The notes under the pieces: model-generated | Told to the model about the DNA's origin: nothing | Seen by the model: only the letters and a program-made list of their open reading frames with translations | The model's database searches: none | Assembly (NCBI RefSeq): GCF_040681875.1 | Contig: NZ_JBFAZP010000001.1 | Coordinates: 873,601 to 937,600, forward strand | Direction: 5' to 3' | Source: Longispora sp040681875 | Lineage (GTDB): Bacteria; Actinomycetota; Actinomycetes; Mycobacteriales; Micromonosporaceae | DNA length: 64,000 nt | In this document: piece after piece, positions 32,398-40,704 of the stretch | Position numbering within the stretch: the first letter of the stretch is position 1 | How the letters are laid out: each line of letters opens with the position of its first letter | Translations under genes and position numbers: made by a program

Positions 32398-33213
32398 TCA
32401 GCCCTTCCACACCCCGGTCCCCGCCGCCGCCCGGCAGAAGTCCCCGAACTCACGGGGCTCACGGCCGAGCGCCTCCCGCACGCCGTGCGCCACCGACGCG
32501 TTGCGCCCGTCGAGCACCTCGGCGCACAGCCCGGTGAGCAGGTCGGCGTACTCGGATCCCGCGACCTCGGTGAGCGCCGCCCGGAACTCCCCGGCGGTCA
32601 CCGGGACGTAGGCGACCTCGCGCCCGGCGGCGGCGGAGATCTCGGCGGCGGCCTCGGCGAAGGTCAGCAGGCGCGGTCCGGTGAGTTCGTACAGCCTGCC
32701 GGAGTGCCGGTCGTCGGTCAGCGCGGCGAGGGCGACCTCGGCGATGTCGTCGACGTCCACGAACGGCTCGGCCACCTGGCCGGCCGGCAGCGCGACCACG
32801 CCCCCGAGTACCGGCTCCAGCAGGTGTCCCTCGCTGAAGTTCTGCGCGAACCAGCTGGCCCGCAGCAGGGTGTGGTCCAGCCCGGACCCCTGGACGATCC
32901 GCTCGCAGAGCTGGGCGTTGTGTTCGCCGCGCCCGGACAGCAGCACGAACCGCCCGACGCCCGCCTCGACGGCCGCGGCGGTGAGGGCCTCGATGGCGGC
33001 CGGCGCGCCGGGGGCGGCGAGGTCGGGGTAGTAGGAGACGCAGAGGTTGCCGACGCCCGCCAGCGCGTCCGCCCAGGTCCCGGGGTGGTCCCAGTCGAAG
33101 GCGGGGTCGGAGCGCCGGGAACCGGCCCGGGTCGGCAGGCCCCGTTCGGCGAGCAGGTCCAGGACGCGCCGGCCGACCTTGCCGGTGGAACCGATGACGA
33201 GGGTGGGTCGCAT
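32398..33213 (-). CDS. NmrA/SDR-type NAD(P)-binding protein
   Basis: The 271-residue protein opens with the dinucleotide-binding motif VIGSTGKVGRRVLDLL (G-x-x-G-x-x-G). It continues with RFVLLSGRGEHN, HTLLRASWFAQNFSEGHLL and the conserved block VAEPFVDVDDIAEVALAAL. This is the atypical short-chain dehydrogenase group of NmrA and NAD(P)H-azoreductase/quinone-oxidoreductase-like proteins, which act as redox sensors or reductases. It is divergent from an AraC regulator, which most likely controls it, through a 127-base intergenic region with an inverted repeat. Confidence 0.92.
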   Translation of the reverse strand: MRPTLVIGSTGKVGRRVLDLLAERGLPTRAGSRRSDPAFDWDHPGTWADALAGVGNLCVSYYPDLAAPGAPAAIEALTAAAVEAGVGRFVLLSGRGEHNAQLCERIVQGSGLDHTLLRASWFAQNFSEGHLLEPVLGGVVALPAGQVAEPFVDVDDIAEVALAALTDDRHSGRLYELTGPRLLTFAEAAAEISAAAGREVAYVPVTAGEFRAALTEVAGSEYADLLTGLCAEVLDGRNASVAHGVREALGREPREFGDFCRAAAGTGVWKG

Positions 33214-33276
33214 GGGAACTCCTTCAGTAGGTGATGGAGTCCAGCCTGGTGGGCCCGACCTGGACTCTCAATACTC

Positions 33277-33292
33277 AGGAATCCGGGTTCCT
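33277..33292. promoter_or_regulatory. Inverted repeat AGGAA-N6-TTCCT between nmrA-like and araC-like genes
   Basis: The repeat lies between the two divergent starts (33213 and 33341), 48 bases before the AraC start. It is a reasonable binding site for a dimeric regulator such as the adjacent AraC protein; there is no direct evidence for which factor binds. Confidence 0.4.
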
Positions 33293-33340
33293 TTGCCGTT
33301 CGTCCAGGATCGTGGACGCACCGGGACGACGGGTGTCACG

Positions 33341-34318
33341 ATGGCTGCCATGCCCGGTGCTCCCCGTACGGTCCCGCCGCCCGCCGACCTCCTCGGTGAG
33401 GCGCTGCACCTGCTCCACCTCACCGGCACGCTGTACTGCCGGGCCGAACTCACCGCCCCCTGGGGCGTGGCCGTGCCGACCCTCCCCGGGCTGATGACGT
33501 TCCAGATCGTCACGGCGGGCGCGTGCTGGCTGGACGTCGACGGCGCGGAACCGCTCCTGCTGCGGCAGGGCAGCCTGGCGCTGATCCCGCACGGCACCCC
33601 GCACCGGATGCGCAGCGCCCCCGACGCGGCCACCCTGCCGCTGTTCGACCTGCCGGTGGAGCACGTCAGCGAGTGGTACGAGATCATGCGGCACGGCGGC
33701 GGCGGGGAGTTCACCCACATCACCTACGGGGCGATGACGTTCGACCACGTGACCGCCCAGCGGCTCGTCGCCCAGCTCCCGGCGGTGCTGCACGTGGACA
33801 CGTGGGACGAGGACGACGCCAGTTGGCTGCACAGCACGCTGCGGTTCATCACCCGGGAGGCCCTGACGCTGCGTCCCGGCGGGGAGGCGGTGATCACCCG
33901 GCTCGCCGACATCCTGGCCATCCAGGCGATCCGGTCCTGGCTCGACTCGGCGCCCGAGGCCCGGCAGGGCTGGCTGGCCGCGTTGCGGGACCCGCAGATC
34001 GGTCGGGCGCTGTCCTCGATGCACCGCTCCGCCGGGCTGTCGTGGACGGTCGCGGCGCTGGCCCGGGAGGCGGGGATGTCCCGGTCGGCGTTCGCGGCGC
34101 GGTTCACGGAGCTGGTGGGCGAGCCGGCGATGCGGTACCTGGCGGAGTGGCGCATGCAGCTCGCCCGCACCCACCTGCGGCAGTCCACGGAGCCGCTGTC
34201 GGCGGTCGCGCACCGGTTCGGCTACCAGTCCGAGGCGGCGTTCTGCAGAGCCTTCAAACGCTCCTTCGGGGTACCGCCCGGCAGCGCCCGCCACCAGCCC
34301 GCCCCGACATCGGGTTGA
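33341..34318 (+). CDS. AraC family transcriptional regulator (cupin-type N-terminus)
   Basis: The 325-residue protein has an N-terminal cupin sensor (AELTAPWGVAVPTLPGL, DVDGAEPLLLRQGSLALIPHGTPHRM) and a C-terminal AraC DNA-binding domain with two helix-turn-helices: WTVAALAREAGMSRSAFAARFTELVGEPAMRYL and EPLSAVAHRFGYQSEAAFCRAFKRSFGVPPG. ATG at 33341 or 33350. It presumably activates the divergent NmrA-like gene, a frequent arrangement, in response to an organic inducer. Full length; no anomalies. Confidence 0.94.
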   Translation: MAAMPGAPRTVPPPADLLGEALHLLHLTGTLYCRAELTAPWGVAVPTLPGLMTFQIVTAGACWLDVDGAEPLLLRQGSLALIPHGTPHRMRSAPDAATLPLFDLPVEHVSEWYEIMRHGGGGEFTHITYGAMTFDHVTAQRLVAQLPAVLHVDTWDEDDASWLHSTLRFITREALTLRPGGEAVITRLADILAIQAIRSWLDSAPEARQGWLAALRDPQIGRALSSMHRSAGLSWTVAALAREAGMSRSAFAARFTELVGEPAMRYLAEWRMQLARTHLRQSTEPLSAVAHRFGYQSEAAFCRAFKRSFGVPPGSARHQPAPTSG

Positions 34319-34414
34319 CCTCTCCGGTTGGACGGCCGGGGCGCCCGTGCGTCAGACTACAATGGACGGACGCACCGCGCGGCTGCCGGCCAGCGGTCGA
34401 TACCAGGTGAGGCT

Positions 34415-34978
34415 GTGGGCGAGACGATGCGGCGATGGACCCGGGATCAGCGTGTCATGGCCGGCGGCATCCTCGCGGCGGCGATGACCGCCCTGACCTT
34501 GGGCGTCTGCGCCCTGTCCGGCATCGGCCCCTTCCATGACGTCAGTGACCGGCGGGGCGACGGCCCGACCCGCGCGACGTCCGAGGCGCGTGCGGTCGCG
34601 CCCTCCCCGGACGTGCAGGTCCTGCTGAGCGCGCCACCGAGACCTCTCCAGGGCTACGAGGGCACGTGGAGCGGGTCGGTGAAGCAGGCCGATGACAACC
34701 CCGCGTACCAGGTGGTCCTCAAGCTCGGCGTGATCGAACTCGGGAAGGTGGCCGGGACCTCGGAGTATCCGGGGCTGCCCTGTTCGGGGAGCCTGACGGT
34801 GACCGCCGCGAGCGAGGAGGAGCTGGACGTGACCGAGAACATCGTCCGCAACAACGGGAGATGTGTCGCGGTCGCCCAGCTGCGGTTCCGGCTCCAGGCG
34901 AACGGCACGCTGCTGTACCTCACCGACGCGGCTCCGGGCGTGTCCCGTTCGGAGGGCACCCTGAACCGGACGGGTTGA
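34415..34978 (+). CDS. Membrane-anchored hypothetical protein
   Basis: The GTG at 34415, two bases after AGGTGAGG, or the ATG at 34427 is the start; the longer form has 187 residues. One hydrophobic segment (VMAGGILAAAMTALTLGVCALSGIG) near the N-terminus anchors it, and after a linker comes an exterior domain of about 110 residues (GTWSGSVKQADDNPAYQVVLKL, GTSEYPGLPCSGSLTVTAASEEEL, VRNNGRCVAVAQLRFRL). This beta-rich domain with two cysteines resembles the extracytoplasmic parts of some actinobacterial Ser/Thr kinases, but no kinase is attached. It may be an orphan sensor-type domain. The 3' half is overlapped antisense by another open frame. Confidence 0.7.
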   Translation: MGETMRRWTRDQRVMAGGILAAAMTALTLGVCALSGIGPFHDVSDRRGDGPTRATSEARAVAPSPDVQVLLSAPPRPLQGYEGTWSGSVKQADDNPAYQVVLKLGVIELGKVAGTSEYPGLPCSGSLTVTAASEEELDVTENIVRNNGRCVAVAQLRFRLQANGTLLYLTDAAPGVSRSEGTLNRTG

Positions 34979-35229
34979 GCGGCCCGCGCCAGGGAAGCCG
35001 TGGCGTCGTCACCGACGGTGTGCGCCCGCCTGACCGCCCTGACCGCTACCCGGCGGCCGGGTCCGGCGGCCCGTCTGCCGCCGCGCTCCGAGCGGGCCCG
35101 GTCCAACGCCGCCCGCGCCACCGCCGTCGACTCGGCGATCTGGCGTTCGAGCTCCTCGATCCGCTGCCGGCGCCGCTCCGGCGTCAGGCCGGTCAGGCCC
35201 AGGCGGGCGTCTCTCTCCTCCTGCGACAC
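34654..35229 (-). CDS. Possible coiled-coil protein overlapping the preceding gene antisense
   Basis: A GTG at 35229 with AGAGGAG four bases upstream begins a frame whose first 75 residues look genuine (VSQEERDARLGLTGLTPERR, then RIEELERQIAESTAVARAAL: charged, heptad-like, coiled coil). The frame has no stop until 34654 and so runs 325 bases antisense through the 3' half of the plus-strand gene at 34415. The ribosome site and the N-terminal composition argue for expression; the Ser/Arg-rich C-terminal part looks non-coding. The true protein may be shorter through a frameshift. Low confidence. Confidence 0.35.
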   Translation of the reverse strand: MSQEERDARLGLTGLTPERRRQRIEELERQIAESTAVARAALDRARSERGGRRAAGPGRRVAVRAVRRAHTVGDDATASLARAAQPVRFRVPSERDTPGAASVRYSSVPFAWSRNRSWATATHLPLLRTMFSVTSSSSSLAAVTVRLPEQGSPGYSEVPATFPSSITPSLRTTWYAGLSSACFTDPLHVPS

Positions 35230-35318
35230 GGCACTCCTCTCAGGAATTCGGCCCCTACCCGCGGTCGTCTGGCCACAAGTTCGGGTGTCGAGGAGGGACC
35301 CGGCCCCGGCCCGGGAGG

Positions 35319-36926
35319 TCATGCGAGCGCCGCCAGCCACACCTCGTGCTGGAAGTCCCCGTCGCCGTAGTACACGCACAGTTCCAGGACCAGGCGCCGC
35401 CCCCCGGTCGTCCACACCCGGGTGCTGGTGTCGTCGGAGTGGTGCAGGCACACGGTGTCCACCTCCGGCGTCCCGTACCGCGCCGTCAGCCGCTCCTCCC
35501 AGCCCGCGAGGAGCGCCCCGAACGCGGCCCCGCGCCGCTCGGCCAGGAAGTGGTACTCGCCGTACTGGTCCTCGTCGACGTGGTCGCCGGCCAGTTGGAG
35601 TGCCGCGCCGAGGGAGCCCTCGATCTCCGACGGGTCCGGGGCGCCGCCGTCCTGCGGGGTGTAGGACGGGACGGGCCCGGGCTCGGCGGCCAGCAGGTCC
35701 TCGGCTACCGCGACCACGTCGCCGCGCAGGTCGTCCAGGTCGCCGGGCCCCTTGTCGAACAGCACCGGCGGCACGCGGAACACCCCGGCCGGCGGGTCGC
35801 CCGTCCACAGGGTCGCGCCGCCGGGGTCGGTGAGCCGGGCCCGGCCGGCGGAGACCTCCAGGCGGGCGACCGGGCTGGCGTGGGTGTCCAGGTACACCCA
35901 GTGGCCGTGGTCGTCGAGGAACGGCGCGAGACCCTGGCCCGCGTCGAAACCCAGCACCCAGCCGCCGTCCTCCGTACCCGGTTCGCGGAGCCCGGACGGC
36001 AGGAACGTCCCGTCGGCCCGGAGCACCCCCCACCGGTCCCCGGACAGCGCCACGGCCGCCCCGCACCGGTCGAAGTCGTCCGCCCACGCGAACGGGCCGG
36101 CGATCCGGGACCGGCCGACGAAGCCGAGCCCCGTCAGGTCGTCGCGGGCCAGGCCGCAGGTCATCGTGTTGGACAGGTGCCGCCGGCCGACCACCACGGC
36201 CGCGCCGGTGGAGTCGAGGTAGCGGTGGCCGTTCTCCCAGGAGTCCGGTTCGGAGCAGAACGCGAGACCGTCCTCGTTGAACGGTTCCATGGCCTCGAAC
36301 CGGGGCTCGACGATCCAGTCGCCGGCCCGGTCGATCAGGCCCCACCGGCCGTCGAGCCGCACCGGGGCGGCGCCGTCGGCGGAGAAGGGGTGCGCCTGTT
36401 GGAACCTCGGCCCGATCACCGTCGTGCCCGAGCGGTCGACGAAGCCGACCGGGGACCGCGCGCCGGTCCGCACCGCGGCCAGGCCCGACGTGAACGCGTC
36501 GGCCCGGTGGAACGGCCCCTCGACCACCGTGGCGCCCGTCGGGTCGACGTAGCCGAACGCGTCGCCCGTGCGCACGGCCGCGAGGCCCTCGCTGAAGTAC
36601 CCGACCTCGGGGTACGTCGGCGCGACCGCCACGGTGCCCCGCCCGTCGACGAACCCCCAGCCGGAGTCGGTCTGGAACCTGGCGAATCCCTCGGCCAGGC
36701 GCATCGCGTCCAGCAGGGTGGGCTCCACGAGCCACCGGCCGTCCGAGCCGAGGTAGCCCCACCGGCCGTCGAGTGCCTGCGCCGGGGCCACCCAGCCGCC
36801 GGCGCCGTCGGACTCGAAGGTGCCCACCGCCAGCAGGTCGGGGGCGCGCAGCAGCCGGCCGGCGGGGTCGATCAGGCCGTGCCGGTCGCCGGCGGGACCG
36901 GGCACGCACAGGACACGAGGATGCAC
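35319..36926 (-). CDS. WG-repeat protein
   Basis: The 535-residue protein holds a run of about eight WG repeats of 35-50 residues (GRWGYLGSDGRWLVEP, GWGFVDGRGTVAVAPTYPEVGYFSEGLAAVR, FGYVDPTGATVVEGPF, RWGLIDRAGDWIVEPRF, RWGVLRADGTFLPSG), in which each unit has W/F-G, D and a PxF end. The last 200 residues form a second domain ending in a Glu/Tyr-rich part (WGERLTARYGTPE-type region, VWTTGGRRLVLELCVYYGDGDFQHEVWLAALA). WG-repeat proteins are probably beta-propellers with binding roles. There is no signal peptide. The GTG at 36926 is tentative; alternatives are at 36935 and 36956. Confidence 0.82.
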   Translation of the reverse strand: MHPRVLCVPGPAGDRHGLIDPAGRLLRAPDLLAVGTFESDGAGGWVAPAQALDGRWGYLGSDGRWLVEPTLLDAMRLAEGFARFQTDSGWGFVDGRGTVAVAPTYPEVGYFSEGLAAVRTGDAFGYVDPTGATVVEGPFHRADAFTSGLAAVRTGARSPVGFVDRSGTTVIGPRFQQAHPFSADGAAPVRLDGRWGLIDRAGDWIVEPRFEAMEPFNEDGLAFCSEPDSWENGHRYLDSTGAAVVVGRRHLSNTMTCGLARDDLTGLGFVGRSRIAGPFAWADDFDRCGAAVALSGDRWGVLRADGTFLPSGLREPGTEDGGWVLGFDAGQGLAPFLDDHGHWVYLDTHASPVARLEVSAGRARLTDPGGATLWTGDPPAGVFRVPPVLFDKGPGDLDDLRGDVVAVAEDLLAAEPGPVPSYTPQDGGAPDPSEIEGSLGAALQLAGDHVDEDQYGEYHFLAERRGAAFGALLAGWEERLTARYGTPEVDTVCLHHSDDTSTRVWTTGGRRLVLELCVYYGDGDFQHEVWLAALA

Positions 36927-36998
36927 GCCCGACACTGTACGACGGGGGTGGGACACCCGGCCGGGAACTGGGCCGCGACCCCGTTCCCGGCCGGCGGT

Positions 36999-39251
36999 TC
37001 AGCCGGCGTGTTCGGCGCGGACCGTCCGGGCGGCGGCGACCAGGGCCGCCAGGGCCGGTTCGACCTCGGCGTAGCCCCGCGCCTTCAGGCCGCAGTCGGG
37101 ATTGGCCCACACCCGTTCGGCGGGTACGGCCCGCACGGCCGCCCGCAGCGCCGCCACCATCTCCCCGACCTCGGGGACCCGGGGCGAGTGGATGTCGTAC
37201 ACGCCGGGGCCGACTCCCCGGGCGTAGCCGGCGGCGGCAAGATCGGCCAGGACCTCCATCTGCGACCGGGACGCCTCGATGCTGGTGACGTCCGCGTCGA
37301 GGTCGGCGATGGCGTCGATGACCTCGCCGAACTCCGAGTAGCACAGGTGGGTGTGGATCGCGGTGGCCGGTGCCGCCCCGCCCGTGGCCAGCCGGAACGC
37401 GGCGACCGCCCAGTCCAGGTACCCCGGGTGGTCCCGGCGGCGCGGCGGCAGCAGTTCCCGGAGCGCCGGCTCGTCGACCTGGATGATCGCGGTACCGGCC
37501 GCCTCCAGGTCGGCCACCTCGTCGCGCAGGGCCAGGGCGACCTGCGCGGCGGTGTCGGCCAGGGGCTGGTCGGTGCGGACGAACGACCAGGCCAGGATGG
37601 TGACGGGCCCGGTGAGCATGCCCTTGACCGGCAGGTCGGTGAGCGACTGGGCGTAGGACGTCCACTCCACGGTCATCGGCTCGGGGCGGGTGACGTCGCC
37701 GTACAGGATCGGCGGGCGCACGCAGCGCGAGCCGTAGGACTGCACCCAGCCCCGGGCGGTGGCGGCGAACCCGTCGAGCTGTTCGGCGAAGTACTGCACC
37801 ATGTCGTTGCGTTCCGGCTCGCCGTGCACGAGGACGTCGAGGCCCAGCTTCTCCTGTAGCCGGACCACTGAGGCGATCTCGGCGCGCATCCGCTCGCGGT
37901 AGGTGGCGTCGTCGATCCGGGCCGCCACCAGGTCCGCGCGGGCGGCCCGTACCTCCCGGGTCTGGGGGAACGACCCGATCGTCGTCGTCGGCAGCACCGG
38001 CAGGGCGAGGGCGGCGGCCTGGGCCCGTGCCCGGTCGGCGTACGGCGCGCGGCCGTTCCCGTACCGCAGCGCGGCCAGCCGGGCCCGGACCGTCGGGTCG
38101 TGCCAGCCGGCGGGCGGCTGCGGGCGGGCGGCCCGCGAGGGTGCCACGGCTCCGTCGCGCAGCCCGGCGGCCAGGGTGACGACCTCGTCGACCTTCTGCC
38201 GGGCGAACGCCAACCGCCCCCGCAGCGCCGGGTCCAGGTCGGGCTCGGCGCCGAGGTCCACGGGGACGTGCAGCAGGGAGCACGAGGTGCCGACGGCGAC
38301 CCGGCCGGCGGCGGCGCGCACCGTGGCCAGCAGGTCGTCGGCGGCGGCCAGGTCCGTGCGCCACACGTTGCGGCCGTCGACGACCCCGGCGACGATCAGC
38401 GGGGCCACGGGGGCGTGCCGGGTGAGGCGGGCGGCGTCGGCGGGCCCGGACACCAGGTCCACGCCGAGGCCGTCGACCGGGGTGGCCAGCAGGACGTCGA
38501 GCGCCGGGCCGAGTTCGCCGTAGGAGCCGGTGACCAGCAGCTTCGGCCGGCCGGGGACGGCGGCGAGCCGGCGGTACGCGCGGTCCAGGGCGCGCAGTTC
38601 GGCCTCGGTGCGGTCGGCGGTGAACGCCGGCTCGTCCAGTTGCACCCAGCCGGCGCCGGCCTCGGCGAGCGCGGACAGCAGGCCCGCGTAGCAGTCCACG
38701 AGGGAGTCGAGCAGTTCCAGGGTGCCGAACCGGTCCGGGGTGTCGGCCGCAGGCTTGGCCAGCAGCAGGAACGTGACCGGGCCGAGGAGTACGGGGCGGG
38801 TGTCCACGCCCAGGGCCAGGGCCTCGCGGTACTCGTCGACGGCCTTCTCCGGGCGCGCCGTGAACACGGTGTCGGGGCCGAGTTCGGGCACCAGGTAGTG
38901 GTAGTTGGTGTCGAACCACTTGGTCAGTTCCAGCGGCGCGATCTCGGCGGTGCCCCGGGCCATCGCGAAGTACGTGTCCAGCGGGCTCAGGCCGAGCGCG
39001 GCGAACCGGGGCGGCACGGCGTCCACGGCCACCGCCGCGTCGAGCACCTGGTCGTACAGCGAGAAGGTGCCCGAGGGCACGGCGTCCAGGCCGGCGTCGC
39101 GCAGGGTGGTCCACACCTCGGCGCGCAGCCCCCGGGCGGTGCGGCGCAGGGAGTCGGCGTCGAGCCGGCCGGCCCAGTACCCCTCGACTGCTTTCTTGAG
39201 TTCCCGGTCTCCGCCGATCCGCGGATAGCCGGTCACAGTGCTGGTGAACAT
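36999..39251 (-). CDS. metE: Cobalamin-independent methionine synthase (MetE)
   Basis: ATG at 39251 (MFTSTVTGYPRIGGDRELKKA), with AGGA just upstream. The 750-residue enzyme has the N-terminal domain with the YPRIG substrate loop and the C-terminal catalytic domain, whose zinc ligands are the His and Cys of HTHLCYSEFGEVID, a downstream Glu and the Cys of NPDCGLK. It transfers the methyl group of 5-methyltetrahydropteroyl-triglutamate to homocysteine to form methionine in the cytosol. The cobalamin riboswitch upstream will shut it off when B12 is available, implying that the cell also has a B12-dependent MetH. Length and all motifs are normal. Confidence 0.97.
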   Translation of the reverse strand: MFTSTVTGYPRIGGDRELKKAVEGYWAGRLDADSLRRTARGLRAEVWTTLRDAGLDAVPSGTFSLYDQVLDAAVAVDAVPPRFAALGLSPLDTYFAMARGTAEIAPLELTKWFDTNYHYLVPELGPDTVFTARPEKAVDEYREALALGVDTRPVLLGPVTFLLLAKPAADTPDRFGTLELLDSLVDCYAGLLSALAEAGAGWVQLDEPAFTADRTEAELRALDRAYRRLAAVPGRPKLLVTGSYGELGPALDVLLATPVDGLGVDLVSGPADAARLTRHAPVAPLIVAGVVDGRNVWRTDLAAADDLLATVRAAAGRVAVGTSCSLLHVPVDLGAEPDLDPALRGRLAFARQKVDEVVTLAAGLRDGAVAPSRAARPQPPAGWHDPTVRARLAALRYGNGRAPYADRARAQAAALALPVLPTTTIGSFPQTREVRAARADLVAARIDDATYRERMRAEIASVVRLQEKLGLDVLVHGEPERNDMVQYFAEQLDGFAATARGWVQSYGSRCVRPPILYGDVTRPEPMTVEWTSYAQSLTDLPVKGMLTGPVTILAWSFVRTDQPLADTAAQVALALRDEVADLEAAGTAIIQVDEPALRELLPPRRRDHPGYLDWAVAAFRLATGGAAPATAIHTHLCYSEFGEVIDAIADLDADVTSIEASRSQMEVLADLAAAGYARGVGPGVYDIHSPRVPEVGEMVAALRAAVRAVPAERVWANPDCGLKARGYAEVEPALAALVAAARTVRAEHAG

Positions 39252-39379
39252 CGATCCTGGTCCTTCCCTCGGGACGGACCGCCGGTCCCCGGGAAGGCGC
39301 ACGCGGGCAGCGTCGATGACGGTGCCCGCCGCTGGACCCACCCGAGAGGTCGACGGCCGCGCGCACGGATGTACGCGCG

Positions 39380-39580
39380 GCGCGGGCAGGTCTTCGGACT
39401 CGTGGGCGACACGCTCGCTCCTACCGGCCGTCGCTTCCCAGGCTCAACGCCCAGTGCTACATGACGGCTTTCGTTCCCACTCACCGCTGCGGGGCAGTCC
39501 CGGACTCACACCGGGTTCCCTCTTACGACACCCCGGACCGACGATCGTGGACCGGGGTGAACCAGCGCCACGGGCACCCT
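39380..39580 (-). ncRNA. Cobalamin (B12) riboswitch controlling metE
   Basis: On the minus strand the element reads through the characteristic block GAACCCGGTGTGAGTCCGGG, then ACTGCCCCGCAGCGGTGA, and ends with the B12-box-like CCGAAGACCTGCC (about 39398-39386). It lies in the 368-base gap upstream of metE; B12-dependent repression of metE by this riboswitch is well known in actinobacteria. Ends are approximate. The remaining gap bases contain a possible expression platform that is not assigned. Confidence 0.93.
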
Positions 39581-39619
39581 AACACCCCGCCTGTCCGCCG
39601 TGTCCCGCTCCGGGTGGCG

Positions 39620-40123
39620 TCAGCCGATCCGCGCGAGCCAGTCCAGGTGCCCGCCGCCGAACGGTCCGGACCGCGCCGTCACCGCCTCCACCAGCCAGGC
39701 GGCCGACGCCGACGCGGCGGCGACCACCTCCGGCGGGTAGCCGTACCGGACCTGGTGGTCGGCGAACTCGTCCTCGTCGTCGACGAAGACCCGGCCGTCC
39801 GCGCGGACCCGGCACACGTCGAGGTCCAGGTCCACGATCGTCACGGCGTCCGGGGCCGTCCACTCCACGGGGGCGGCGACGTCGCAGTAGAGGTCCAGGT
39901 CGGTGGAGCCGCCGTAGAAGTTCGCGGTCCACCAGCTGTCACGCGGGCAGAGCAGGACCTGGGGGGCGGTGGTCGCGTACACCGGGCCGGTGGCCTTGGA
40001 GTAGACGGTGCCCTCGGGCTGGCCGAGCCAGACGCCGTGCGCGTCCTCGCCGAGCCGGACCGCCGGGATCGACCAGTGCGGGCCGCCGTCGTATTTCCGC
40101 ACCGTGACTAGTACTCCGGTCAT
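39620..40123 (-). CDS. DUF402 domain protein
   Basis: ATG at 40123. The 167-residue protein has the DUF402 elements: GPVYATTAPQVLLCPRDSWWTANFYGG, then DLDLYCDVAAPVEWTAPDAVTIVDLDLDVCR and VFVDDEDEFADHQVRYGYPPEVV. The Asp/Glu-rich part matches the nucleotide-phosphatase-like metal sites of this fold (FomD and nucleoside tri/diphosphatase relatives). A hydrolase acting on nucleotides is plausible, but the substrate is unknown. No signal peptide. It lies directly upstream of the cold-shock gene's 3' end on the same strand. Confidence 0.85.
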   Translation of the reverse strand: MTGVLVTVRKYDGGPHWSIPAVRLGEDAHGVWLGQPEGTVYSKATGPVYATTAPQVLLCPRDSWWTANFYGGSTDLDLYCDVAAPVEWTAPDAVTIVDLDLDVCRVRADGRVFVDDEDEFADHQVRYGYPPEVVAAASASAAWLVEAVTARSGPFGGGHLDWLARIG

Positions 40124-40237
40124 GATCGGCACGCTACCGGCCGACCGGGGCCGGCCGCAGTCCCGTCGGGGGTGGAAAGCCGACAGGCCGGCGGCCCCTT
40201 TCGGGACCACCGGCCTGTCGCAAGCCTGTGGTGAAGC

Positions 40238-40444
40238 TTAGATCGGACGGATGTTCTCCGCCTGCGGGCCCTTCTGGCCAGCGGTGATGTCGAACTCGAC
40301 CCGCTGGTTCTCTTCGAGGCTCCGGTAGCCGCTGGACGCGATCGCCGAGAAGTGGGCGAAGACGTCAGCGCCGCCGTCGTCCGGGGAGATGAAGCCGAAG
40401 CCCTTTTCGGCATTGAACCACTTGACAGTGCCCTGAACAGCCAT
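40238..40444 (-). CDS. Cold-shock protein (CspA family)
   Basis: ATG at 40444 with GAGG upstream. The 68-residue protein is a single OB-fold cold-shock domain with both RNA-binding motifs: KGFGFI (RNP1) and VFAHF (RNP2), plus the basic/aromatic positions WFNAEKG and the C-terminal GPQAENIRPI. It binds single-stranded RNA/DNA in the cytosol as an RNA chaperone; actinobacterial homologues are often produced constitutively and rise on cold shock. Its 5' leader appears to contain a hairpin with U-run (40505-40540), which could attenuate transcription. Confidence 0.96.
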   Translation of the reverse strand: MAVQGTVKWFNAEKGFGFISPDDGGADVFAHFSAIASSGYRSLEENQRVEFDITAGQKGPQAENIRPI

Positions 40445-40504
40445 TTTCGTTTCCTCTGTACTGATGTGGGTGCCACATTGCGTGGCTCCCGTCGCGGAAG
40501 AGGC

Positions 40505-40540
40505 CGAAAGAAAAAGCACCCGTGATGATCACAGGTGCTT
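40505..40540 (-). terminator. Intrinsic terminator/attenuator hairpin with U-run
   Basis: On the minus strand AAGCACCTGTGAT and ATCACGGGTGCTT form a 13-base-pair stem with one mismatch (40540-40514), followed by TTTTTCTTTC. It lies 60-70 bases before the cold-shock gene and downstream of the subtilase on the same strand. It can be either a backup terminator of the subtilase transcript or an attenuator in the cold-shock gene leader. Confidence 0.75.
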
Positions 40541-40656
40541 CGGAAAATCTTTCACCCTCAACTGCAATAGGAAAACCGTAGCACGAACCTGGAAAATCGA
40601 CGGCGAAGCTGGCCAGATCGGCCCCGGAAGTGCCCGTGACAGTCGACACTCCCCGA

Positions 40657-40700
40657 CCGGGAAGGACCCCCGCGCGTACCCGCGAAAGGGTCCTTCCCGG
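40657..40700 (-). terminator. Hairpin after the subtilase gene
   Basis: CCGGGAAGGACCC (40657-40669) and GGGTCCTTCCCGG (40688-40700) are perfect 13-base arms with an 18-base loop, starting five bases after the subtilase stop codon. There is no U-run. Confidence 0.8.
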
Positions 40701-40704
40701 GTTT

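Noticed and set aside
35346..37859. An 837-codon open frame on the plus strand antisense to the WG-repeat and metE genes
   Set aside because: Its composition (Val/Arg/Gly/His-rich, no hydrophobic core) is that of the complement of a high-GC gene; metE on the other strand is certain.
34654..39366. A 1570-codon open frame on the minus strand
   Set aside because: It is the shadow of metE and the WG-repeat gene in another frame: Arg/Gly/Pro-rich, no domains. Only its last segment (from 35229) might be coding.
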